DNA of 45,930 nt from Bacteroidales bacterium (GTDB lineage: Bacteria; Bacteroidota; Bacteroidia; Bacteroidales; WCHB1-69): contig JAEEQE010000022.1 of assembly GCA_016285145.1 (NCBI GenBank), positions 1 through 45,930 of the forward strand, in the 5' to 3' direction. Position numbers and translations under genes: made by a program. Below, piece by piece: positions 37,218-44,468 of this stretch. The notes under the pieces were generated by a model. That model made no database searches and had not been told where the DNA came from. It saw only the letters and a list, made by a program, of their open reading frames with translations. The stretch's first letter is position 1; each line of letters begins with the position of its first letter.

Positions 37218-37733
37218 CTAACGGGTTTTACGGGCGGGATAAAAAATGTAGAGCACGCACAACAGCACGAACGCGGTGAACACGCTGTCGGCGAGGATGG
37301 CCATGAGCGAGTATCCGAAATGGCGGAACGAGTGCGCCTCCAGCATCACCACGAAAAACTGATGCAGGAACGAAAGCACAATCACGTATGTGAACATCCA
37401 CTTCGCATCCTTCACGCCTGGGATGGGCCGGTCCACGCCCTCCGTGGTGTTGCGCCCATTCAGGAGCTTCACCAGATAAGGACGCACGAACATGACAATC
37501 AAAGAGGCGGCCATGTTCACGCCATACGTGTAGGCGAACATGTCCACCACGAAGCCAGCGGCGAAACCGATAAGATACTGCACCGATTTGGGCAGTTCCA
37601 ACGGCAACAGAAGCATTGCCAACAAATAAAGCGCCGGCGTGGCAAAACCGAACAGATGGATGTTGCTGCAAATGAACACCTGCAACACAAGCACTATGAC
37701 AAACCGCAATATGTTCGACAGCACGTTATTCAT
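37218..37733 (-). CDS. mreD: Rod shape-determining protein MreD
   Basis: A 171-residue integral membrane protein with about five or six hydrophobic segments (for example VIVLVLQVFIC, YLLAMLLLPLEL, YLIGFAAGFVVDMFAYTYGV), typical of MreD. The DMFAYTYGV stretch fits the conserved D-x-[FL] region of the family. Its start overlaps the mreC coding end by 8 bases, which suggests translational coupling. It belongs to the elongasome that guides peptidoglycan synthesis along the cell. mreB, pbp2 and rodA, normally the neighbours, are absent here. Confidence 0.88.
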   Translation of the reverse strand: MNNVLSNILRFVIVLVLQVFICSNIHLFGFATPALYLLAMLLLPLELPKSVQYLIGFAAGFVVDMFAYTYGVNMAASLIVMFVRPYLVKLLNGRNTTEGVDRPIPGVKDAKWMFTYVIVLSFLHQFFVVMLEAHSFRHFGYSLMAILADSVFTAFVLLCVLYIFYPARKTR

Positions 37734-38574
37734 CTTTGAAGTTAGCTTTTAAAGTGTCTAATTCGGATTTATACAGATTCTCAATCAGATAAACCGTATT
37801 CAAACGTTTGAAATCCGTAGCTAATTTCACCTTTATGGTCAGGAAGCTGGCATTCTTGCCCACGGAAACCTCCTTGACGGTGCCCACCAGCAAGCCTTTG
37901 GGGAAGATGTTGGAGTAGCCGCTGGTCAGCACCGAATCGCCGATGTTGATTTCCAGATGCTGCGGAATGTTCTCCAGATAGGCCACGGAGGGGTCGCCGC
38001 ATTCCCATACCACAGTGCCCACCTGGTTGATAGGCGAGACGATGGCGCTGATACGGGAGTCGGGGTGCAGGATGGAGATGATGGAGGCGAAGTTGTTGGA
38101 CACATCGCTCACCACACCCACCACGCCCTTCGGCCCGGTGACGGCCATGTCACGGCAGATGCCGTCACGCTGGCCTTTGTCAATGATGATGTAGTTGAAC
38201 GCCTGATCGGTGGTGTTGTAGATGACATGGGCATACGTGTAATCATACAGCCGCACGCTCTTGGGATGAAGGGAGTCTGTTTCCGACATCATGGAAAGAA
38301 CCGTATCCTCCTTCGTCATGAACATGTTCGACTGCTCGCGCATCAGGGCCATGTTCTGGTGCACCAGATCCTCATTCTCCTGTCCGAGGCTGAAACGATG
38401 AATCATTTCCGCCCAGTTCTTCTGGATGGGACCTACCGTGCTTTGAAAGACCTTGGCAAACTTGTACTCGCTGTACGCCAACGACTTCCCGAGCATCACC
38501 AGGCTCACCACCAGAAGAACCGCGAACAGGAAATAGTGGAAATTCTTTCTGAAAAATTCAATCAGGTTGTTCAT
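37726..38574 (-). CDS. mreC: Rod shape-determining protein MreC
   Basis: A 282-residue bitopic membrane protein: a short cytoplasmic N-terminus, one transmembrane helix (about 12-30), a helical coil region (about 50-90) and the beta-rich periplasmic domains of MreC (GPKGVVGVVSDVS near 145, then HPDSRISAIV, and SGYSNIFPKGLLVGTV near 225-240, the classic family motif G-x-x-x-x-x-P-x-G). MreC links MreB and the peptidoglycan synthases. It lies 21 bases after iorB, an unusual upstream neighbour. Confidence 0.93.
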   Translation of the reverse strand: MNNLIEFFRKNFHYFLFAVLLVVSLVMLGKSLAYSEYKFAKVFQSTVGPIQKNWAEMIHRFSLGQENEDLVHQNMALMREQSNMFMTKEDTVLSMMSETDSLHPKSVRLYDYTYAHVIYNTTDQAFNYIIIDKGQRDGICRDMAVTGPKGVVGVVSDVSNNFASIISILHPDSRISAIVSPINQVGTVVWECGDPSVAYLENIPQHLEINIGDSVLTSGYSNIFPKGLLVGTVKEVSVGKNASFLTIKVKLATDFKRLNTVYLIENLYKSELDTLKANFKDE

Positions 38575-38595
38575 CCACGTCCAATAGGGTCACAA

Positions 38596-39174
38596 TTATT
38601 TCTCGGCAAACTCCTTGCCGGCACGCAGACAGGCGATGTTAACGTTGACCACGTCCTCACCCTTGCGGGCGAAGTTCTCGCGGACCGCCGCCTCGATCTC
38701 CTCGAACGGGATGCCCAGATACGGGGAGGCGGCACCCAAGATGACCATGTTGGCGGAACGGGCGGAACCGAGATCCTTCGCGATCTTGTCCGCATTGATG
38801 ACCACCTTGTTTTTCAACTTGCCCAACTCGGCGTTCAATTTGTCGAAATCCGGATAGTTGGGGATGTTCACGAACGGCTGGTCGTTGGTGATCAACCAAC
38901 CCGTCTCGGGATTCAGCCACGGCAGATAGCGAAGCGACTCCATCGGCTCCACCGAGATGATCATGTCGGCCTTGCCCATCGGGATAAGGTCGGAAGCGAT
39001 CTCCTGGTCCGAGAGACGGAAGTGCGACTGCACGTCGCCGCCGCGCTGGCTCATGCCGTGAACCTCGGCCTGTTTCATGTACATTCCTCTTTTGACGGCT
39101 GCGTAGCCGACGATGGTGGCGATGGAGAGGATACCCTGACCGCCTACACCTGCTAATATGATGTCAATTTTCAT
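38596..39174 (-). CDS. iorB: Indolepyruvate:ferredoxin oxidoreductase, beta subunit
   Basis: A 192-residue gamma-domain-like subunit. The N-terminus KIDIILAGVGGQGILSIATI is the hallmark of IorB, and HGMSQRGGDVQSHFR near residue 40-55 is the expected second motif. The open frame continues upstream to 39333, but that part is translated intergenic repeat DNA; the ATG at 39174 puts the protein motif at residue 2. IorB pairs with IorA to oxidise aryl pyruvates made from Trp, Phe and Tyr. It lies 101 bases after iorA, a gap filled by a repeat-like element, and 21 bases before mreC. Confidence 0.92.
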   Translation of the reverse strand: MKIDIILAGVGGQGILSIATIVGYAAVKRGMYMKQAEVHGMSQRGGDVQSHFRLSDQEIASDLIPMGKADMIISVEPMESLRYLPWLNPETGWLITNDQPFVNIPNYPDFDKLNAELGKLKNKVVINADKIAKDLGSARSANMVILGAASPYLGIPFEEIEAAVRENFARKGEDVVNVNIACLRAGKEFAEK

Positions 39175-39275
39175 TTGTGCGTTTTTGATTGTTGTTGATA
39201 ATTCATGCTTTTGGCTTTTGGCCGTTAGCTGTTGGCAGTTACAGGTCACCTTAATGGCTAATGGCCAACGGCTAA
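39175..39275. repeat. Repeat-like element between iorA and iorB
   Basis: The gap is made of words such as GGCCGTTAGC, GCTGTTGGC and GGCTAATGGCC. Arms 39226-39237 and 39263-39274 form an imperfect hairpin matching at 10 of 12 positions. The sequence looks like a dispersed intergenic repeat; it interrupts what would otherwise be a tight operon. Confidence 0.5.
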
Positions 39276-40886
39276 TTACTGTTTCTTGGCGGCCTGCTGT
39301 TTTTTCATGCGGCGGCTGAGGGTCTGGATACATTCGCGGGTCGGGATGATGACAGACACGCCTTCGTATTCGAGTTCCTTCTCGATGATAGCCACATTCT
39401 CTTCATGATGTGCCTTCAGCGGGTTGATGCGGTGGATGTGATCCTCCTTCACGCCAAGGCCCTTGCAGATCTCGCCGAGCACGCCGAGGGCGTGGGAGTC
39501 CTGACCACCGGTCATGCCCGTGGTGCTGTTGTCGAGAATCATCACCGTCACCGGCGTGTTCTCATAGATGCAGTCGAGCAGGGATGTCATACCGCTGTGG
39601 GTGAACGTGGAGTCGCCGATGACCGCCAGCACGGGACGCAGGCCAGCGTCGGCGGCACCCTTGGCCATGGTGATGGAGGCGCCCATATCCACGGTGGTGT
39701 AGATGGCGTTGTACGGCGGGAGCGCACCTAACGTGTAGCAGCCGATGTCGGCAAACACTTTGCCCTTGCCGTATTTCTCCATGGCGGCGTTGATGGCGTT
39801 ATAGGAATCGATGTGCGGACAGCCCACGCACAACGCGGGCGGACGGGGCACCACGAGGTCCGGGATGGGCGTGCCATACGTGTCGGGCAGACCGAGGGCC
39901 TTGGCCACGAGGTTCGGGTTGAGTTCGCCGTCACGCGGCAGCGCGCCGGAAAGACGTCCGATGATGTTGCCCGTGCGGTTAAGGATGCCGCGCACCTGTT
40001 CCTCAATGAAGGGATAGCCCTCTTCGGCCACCAGCACGGTTTCGCACTCGTCCACCATCTTGGCGATGAGCTTGGACGGCAGCGGATATTGGGAGATCTT
40101 CAGCACCGGATACGGGCACTTGCCACCTTCAAAATTCTCCATCAGGTAGTTATACGCGATACCGGAAGCGATGACACCCATCTTCTTGTCGGCACCGTCG
40201 ATGTACTTGTTGAACGGGGAGTTGAAGGATTCCTCCTCAAAAGCATCCTGTTTGCCGAGCAACGTGCGGTAGTGCACACGGGCATTGGCGGGCAGCAGGA
40301 TGAACTGTTTGGGGTTCTCCTCGATGTGCAGCGGGTTCTGCGGACGTTCGGCCTTGCGCTCCACGCCGGCGCGGGAGTGAGACAAGCGTGTGGTCAGACG
40401 GATCAAGACCGGCGTGTGGTATCTCTCCGAAAAGTCGAAAGCGGCGTACGTGATGTCGTAGGCTTCCTGCTGGTTGGAGGGCTCGAAAGAAGGGATCAAC
40501 GCGAACTTGGCATAGTAACGCGAATCCTGTTCATCCTGGGAAGAGTGCATGGAGGGATCGTCGGCCACCACCACCACCATGCCGCCGTTGGCACCCGTGA
40601 TGGAAGAGTTCATGAACGGGTCGGCGGCCACGTTCAAGCCCACATGCTTCATGCAGACCATGGAACGCTTGCCGGCGTATGACATGCCGATGGCGGACTC
40701 CATGGCGGTCTTCTCGTTACCGGCCCAGATGCTGTGGACCTCGCCGGCACGACCCTGCTTCGAGTTCTGGATAAATTCGGTGATTTCCGTGGAGGGAGTT
40801 CCCGGATAGGCGTACACTCCCGACAAGCCTGCGTCCAATGCAGCCTGGGCAACAGCCTCGTCTCCTAAAAATAATGTTTTTGCCAT
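39276..40886 (-). CDS. iorA: Indolepyruvate:ferredoxin oxidoreductase, alpha subunit (no C-terminal ferredoxin domain)
   Basis: A 536-residue IorA. The N-terminal pyrimidine-type domain has AYPGTPSTEITEFI near 25-38 and the loop AGNEKTAMESAIG. The C-terminal half has the ThDP domain: CVGCPHIDS near 355, GDSTFTHSG near 423 and NSTTGMTGGQ near 455. It would turn indolepyruvate and other aryl pyruvates into aryl-acetyl-CoA while reducing ferredoxin. Many archaeal IorA proteins are over 600 residues and end with two [4Fe-4S] clusters; here the protein stops after PTRECIQ and a Lys/Gln-rich tail with no Cys motifs. A -7 box candidate lies 106 bases upstream. Confidence 0.92.
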   Translation of the reverse strand: MAKTLFLGDEAVAQAALDAGLSGVYAYPGTPSTEITEFIQNSKQGRAGEVHSIWAGNEKTAMESAIGMSYAGKRSMVCMKHVGLNVAADPFMNSSITGANGGMVVVVADDPSMHSSQDEQDSRYYAKFALIPSFEPSNQQEAYDITYAAFDFSERYHTPVLIRLTTRLSHSRAGVERKAERPQNPLHIEENPKQFILLPANARVHYRTLLGKQDAFEEESFNSPFNKYIDGADKKMGVIASGIAYNYLMENFEGGKCPYPVLKISQYPLPSKLIAKMVDECETVLVAEEGYPFIEEQVRGILNRTGNIIGRLSGALPRDGELNPNLVAKALGLPDTYGTPIPDLVVPRPPALCVGCPHIDSYNAINAAMEKYGKGKVFADIGCYTLGALPPYNAIYTTVDMGASITMAKGAADAGLRPVLAVIGDSTFTHSGMTSLLDCIYENTPVTVMILDNSTTGMTGGQDSHALGVLGEICKGLGVKEDHIHRINPLKAHHEENVAIIEKELEYEGVSVIIPTRECIQTLSRRMKKQQAAKKQ

Positions 40887-40991
40887 AAAAAGGTTTTATT
40901 TAATATATTGATTAATAATAATTTATAAGATTTCACATACAAAAACAAACCATGATGGGACACGTATCCATCATATTCATTTTCAAACCTG

Positions 40992-40999
40992 CAAAAATA
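40992..40999 (-). promoter_or_regulatory. -7 box candidate of the iorAB operon
   Basis: The minus strand reads TATTTTTG, a full match to TAnnTTTG. The expected leader is about 100 bases and includes the hairpin at 40952-40974. No -33 element was found at normal spacing. Confidence 0.45.
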
Positions 41000-41141
41000 A
41001 CAAAAAAAAACAAAACCACATCCGACAATTGAATGATAAAATGTTAGAATCCGCCCAAGCCAAATCCAACACAAAGGATATGTCATGACCTCAATCTACA
41101 CTTACGAATATAAGAAATAATGAAATAATCCTTCCAACGAC

Positions 41142-41180
41142 AGAAGAGGCGGTTCGGGGAACGGACTGCCTCTTCTTTTT
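41142..41180 (+). terminator. Plus-strand terminator with no visible gene in front of it
   Basis: A 12-bp stem with one G-T pair (41142-41153 with 41165-41176) is followed by five T residues. Read on the minus strand, where the neighbouring DUF819 gene ends, there is no T run. Confidence 0.7.
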
Positions 41181-41215
41181 CATATATGAAAACTGATGTG
41201 AATCAACCATGGCAT

Positions 41216-42367
41216 TCACCTCAGCAACATGAACATGATAATTCCCAGATAATTGCCCGCCGCATAACCCATCAGCCCGATGGCGATACCGGGCAGGATG
41301 ACATCCTTGTTCTTCAGTACGGCGGCCACCATCGGCACAAAAGGCGGCGAATTGATGAACGCAATGGAGGCGGCCAACGTCAGGTCGCCGTCCACCTTCA
41401 AGAGTTTGGCGAGCAACAACTGCAATGCCAGCGATCCGAACACCGCAAATCCGATATAATAGAGAACAAACAAATAGCGCGACAATTCCAAGTCATGCAC
41501 ATTCACCATCATGGCCACCGCCAGACAGAAAACATAGACGAAATACAAACCCATATCGAAGGTACCCTCCAATTTCTTTATAGGTTTCCAGAAAGAAACA
41601 GCTATGGATAAAGTAGTTATAACTATAACGATGACAGCCACGTTGTTTTCTATCGGCAGCCACAGCGAGATGGCATACGCCACCGCAGCAATCAGAATGG
41701 CAATGCCGACACCTGCCGCACGGTTAAGCAGTGTTTTCGACCAAGGCTTTTTTTCAGATTCCTTGATTCCAACATTGTCATTTTCTATATAAACATCATC
41801 TTTCTTTTTGCCAAAGACCTTTCTTATTATAATATTTCCAAAGAACACTATAACAACAAGATACAGGCCTGTAACAATCAAATCATAGCCAGAGACAAGC
41901 AGGAAAAGATGCTGCGGCAACTCCACGGCCTTGGACACGGGTGCCAGATTGGGGATGCCGCCGATGTAGATGCCTGTCATCACGGCGCTGATTCTCGCGA
42001 AATCCATCCCCTCCACCCCAGATGCCATCGCCTGTCCCCGGAACATGAAGAAGCCAGCCACCGTGACAGCCAGCACACTGAACAGCCCGATGAAAAAGGC
42101 CTTCAGCGCCATCTTCGCCGACAACGATTTGTAATCACAACCCAGTAGCATGAGGGGGATGGTTAGCAGTACCACCCCATTGGAGACTTGGGAACAGATG
42201 TTCGTCGCACCCTCCCCCAGCCATCCGCAATTGCCCACAAGCAATCCGATGACATATAAAATCACCATAGGGCTGATTTTTTCAATAATGGGCCAGCGTT
42301 TGGCCAGCAACATCAGCACAAGAGGGATGCCGAAAAGGGACAGTAAAGTGAGCATAACAGCAAGCAT
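41216..42367 (-). CDS. DUF819-family integral membrane protein
   Basis: A 383-residue membrane protein with about ten hydrophobic segments, matching the DUF819 (YjcL-like) family; GMDFARISAVMTGIYIGG and NSPPFVPMVAAVLKNKD are typical stretches. A transporter-like role is plausible but unproven. The frame is open back to 42415, but a perfect -7 box at 42392-42399 lies inside that extension, so the start is more likely the ATG at 42367 (or 42355). The gene diverges from the type B surface protein. Confidence 0.82.
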   Translation of the reverse strand: MLAVMLTLLSLFGIPLVLMLLAKRWPIIEKISPMVILYVIGLLVGNCGWLGEGATNICSQVSNGVVLLTIPLMLLGCDYKSLSAKMALKAFFIGLFSVLAVTVAGFFMFRGQAMASGVEGMDFARISAVMTGIYIGGIPNLAPVSKAVELPQHLFLLVSGYDLIVTGLYLVVIVFFGNIIIRKVFGKKKDDVYIENDNVGIKESEKKPWSKTLLNRAAGVGIAILIAAVAYAISLWLPIENNVAVIVIVITTLSIAVSFWKPIKKLEGTFDMGLYFVYVFCLAVAMMVNVHDLELSRYLFVLYYIGFAVFGSLALQLLLAKLLKVDGDLTLAASIAFINSPPFVPMVAAVLKNKDVILPGIAIGLMGYAAGNYLGIIMFMLLR

Positions 42368-42391
42368 CGCTTGGGTCTTCAAAAACGGCAG

Positions 42392-42399
42392 CAAAAGTA
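42392..42399 (-). promoter_or_regulatory. -7 box of the DUF819 gene
   Basis: The minus strand reads TACTTTTG. Its predicted start near 42386 leaves about 19 bases to the ATG at 42367, which argues against the upstream start at 42415. It forms a perfect inverted repeat with the box at 42435-42442. Confidence 0.6.
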
Positions 42400-42434
42400 C
42401 AAAAAACCGCACCACTTATATTCCAAAATTTTAA

Positions 42435-42442
42435 TACTTTTG
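42435..42442 (+). promoter_or_regulatory. -7 box of the T9SS type B surface-protein gene
   Basis: TACTTTTG, a full match to TAnnTTTG, 53 bases before the ATG at 42496. With one extra base it is the exact reverse complement of 42391-42399. Confidence 0.6.
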
Positions 42443-42495
42443 CCGTCCTGTTTTATATGAGAAAATCTCACCCAATATTTAGCTATTAACCGTTA

Positions 42496-44046
42496 ATGAA
42501 ATATAGAAAACCAATATTCACTCTGCTTTTCCTGATGGGTTTTCTGACGATTGGCGCGCAAACCCGATGCGACTCCGTGCTAATATCCCAAGACACCAAC
42601 ATCACCGTGGGCAACGCCGTCACACTGCGGGCGCACAACCTGTTCGACTACCAGTGGCTGCCGGCATCCGCCTTCAACAATCCCGCTGACAGCTTCCAGA
42701 CGGTTTCGCCCACTGCCACCACCACCTACTACATAACAGGGCATTACATATCCGACAACGTAGTCACCAACGGCAATTTCGAGAGTGGCAATACCGGGTT
42801 CAACAGCCAATACCAATACTCCACCACGGTGACACAAGCCGGGCAATGGGGCTGGGGCATCATTTGGAATGCAGGCACATATACCATCAACAGCACCTCT
42901 GCAAATGTGCATTCCGCTTTCGTGAACATTCCCTGTGTGGACCATACCACGGGTTCAGGGAACTGTATGTTTGTGAATGGAAACGAGACAGCAGGCGCGG
43001 AGGTCTGGAGAGAAAACATCACGGTGACGCCCAACACGGATTACATCTTCATTGCCTGGGTGGCAACGCTCTCTTCCAACTCCTCCTCGTCGGGCAATGC
43101 CCTGGCCCGGTTGCAATTCAGCATCAACAACCAAACCATCGGCAACATCTTCAACTCTCCGTCACAAACTGCCGTATGGGAACGTTTCTACCAAGTCTGG
43201 AACAGTGGTTCCAACACCTCGGCAATAATCCGAATCATCAATCAAAACACCGAGGGCGGCGGCGGTAACGACTTTGCCCTTGACGACATTAGTTTCTCGC
43301 CACTGTATCCCTGCACCGACTCCGTGACGGTGACCGTGGGGGTGCCCTTGGATGCCTTGGACGACCAGGTGGCAGCCTGCCGAGGAACCTCGCTGACCAT
43401 GCGTCCATTGGACAATGACATCATTGACAATTGGTGCGGTACAGTGCAGCCGGAGATCGTCACCCCGCCCACGCACGCCTCCGCGCAGGTGAACGGCCCA
43501 AACATAGACTTCACATTCGACCCCACATTCACCGGCACTGAAACGATGAGCTATCGTATCTGCTGCAGTGGCCGATGCGACACCGCCCAGATCACCCTCA
43601 CCACCTCCGGGAAGGAGAACGAAATCTTCGAACGGGCATGCGACCACTTCGTATGGAATGGGCAAACCTACTCCAGTTCAGGGGCTTACAACCGACACTT
43701 CGTCTCCGCCGACGGATGCGACAGCACCGTCACCTTGTACCTCACCATCGACGACTGTACCGTACCCGTGTATTTCCCCTCCGCCATCTCCCCCAGCATC
43801 GCCGACGGGCACAACGACCGTCTCTCGCTGCCCGATATTGCGAAACCGCAAATGGAGGAATTCAAAATCCGCATATTCGACCGATGGGGCAACATTGTAT
43901 TCTACTCTGAAGACAAAGACTTTGTGTGGGACGGCACACGCAACGGGAAACTCCTGCCTAACAGTGTGTATGTTTATGAACTGCGCTACAAAACAGCCTT
44001 CGAGGAGGATTATAAAAAACTGAAAGGTACCATTACCGTATTATAA
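42496..44046 (+). CDS. T9SS type B (gliding motility-associated C-terminal) surface protein
   Basis: A 516-residue secreted protein. After a signal peptide (MKYRKPIFTLLFLMGFLTIG) come a short Ig/PKD-like region (about 25-85), a jelly-roll carbohydrate-binding-like domain (about 88-270, from VVTNGNFESG to FALDDISF), a cadherin/Ig-like domain (about 283-375), and one Cys-pair module (about 377-422, ACDHFVWNGQTYSSSGAY and DGCDST). The last 90 residues or so (VPVYFPSAISPSIADGHND, then IFDRWGNIVF) are a CHU_C/type B sorting domain used by T9SS. It is probably secreted or surface-attached. The same Cys-pair module occurs eleven times in the giant protein at 11880-28556, so the two may work in the same surface layer. 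Confidence 0.9.
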   Translation: MKYRKPIFTLLFLMGFLTIGAQTRCDSVLISQDTNITVGNAVTLRAHNLFDYQWLPASAFNNPADSFQTVSPTATTTYYITGHYISDNVVTNGNFESGNTGFNSQYQYSTTVTQAGQWGWGIIWNAGTYTINSTSANVHSAFVNIPCVDHTTGSGNCMFVNGNETAGAEVWRENITVTPNTDYIFIAWVATLSSNSSSSGNALARLQFSINNQTIGNIFNSPSQTAVWERFYQVWNSGSNTSAIIRIINQNTEGGGGNDFALDDISFSPLYPCTDSVTVTVGVPLDALDDQVAACRGTSLTMRPLDNDIIDNWCGTVQPEIVTPPTHASAQVNGPNIDFTFDPTFTGTETMSYRICCSGRCDTAQITLTTSGKENEIFERACDHFVWNGQTYSSSGAYNRHFVSADGCDSTVTLYLTIDDCTVPVYFPSAISPSIADGHNDRLSLPDIAKPQMEEFKIRIFDRWGNIVFYSEDKDFVWDGTRNGKLLPNSVYVYELRYKTAFEEDYKKLKGTITVL

Positions 44047-44066
44047 TATCCCTCTCAAAGAAACAA

Positions 44067-44468
44067 TCATCGGTCCGGCAGTCCTGCGTGGCGGTTGGCA
44101 CGGCGCTCCGTGTAAAAATCGTAATAATTGCTTCCTTTTTTCTTGAAAATCAAATGCAAGATGGAAGGTATGCCAATAATGAGCAGGTAGAGCGGCCCGA
44201 ACAATTTGGAATCCACAGTATGGCCGTCCATTTCATGGCGTATGGTGTGTGCGTCGTGCGCATATTCGGGATGAAAGAAGGCGAAACTGCCCAGCGAGAT
44301 GCCGCTGGCATTCTTCGGGAAACGTTTTCCGACAAGGCCAATACAGTAGTGACGGTAATCCACAAAGGTCAGCCGGCCCAGGAACGGCATGACGAGCAGT
44401 GCCACTATATTCTGCGGTAGCTGCCAGAGGAACAATAACACGAATATAAGACTGTTGCGGAACATCAT
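44067..44468 (-). CDS. Small membrane protein with a HEXXGH-like motif
   Basis: A 133-residue protein with hydrophobic segments at about 5-30 and 88-108. Residues IRHEMDGHTVDS carry an HEMDGH motif, followed by GPLYLLIIGIPS and a terminal YTERRANRHAG. I recall Bacteroidota proteins of this plan with a plain HEYGH motif, so a membrane-linked zinc-protease-like fold is possible, but activity is unproven. The start is the ATG at 44468, whose A is shared with the TGA stop of the upstream gene, indicating coupling; a TTG one codon upstream is less likely. It converges with the type B surface-protein gene, 20 bases apart and without a terminator. Confidence 0.72.
   Translation of the reverse strand: MMFRNSLIFVLLFLWQLPQNIVALLVMPFLGRLTFVDYRHYCIGLVGKRFPKNASGISLGSFAFFHPEYAHDAHTIRHEMDGHTVDSKLFGPLYLLIIGIPSILHLIFKKKGSNYYDFYTERRANRHAGLPDR

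Larger units (their letters stand above)
40887..41215. other. 329-base gap with iorA leader and an orphan terminator
   Basis: The AT-rich gap holds a minus-strand -7 box (40992-40999), a 7-bp hairpin in the iorA leader (ATGATGG at 40952-40958 with CCATCAT at 40968-40974) and a strong plus-strand terminator (41142-41180). No convincing coding frame was found. Confidence 0.6.

Noticed and set aside
39175-39333. 53-codon N-terminal extension of iorB
   Set aside because: It is translated from the iorA end and repeat-like intergenic DNA; the family motif starts directly after the ATG at 39174.
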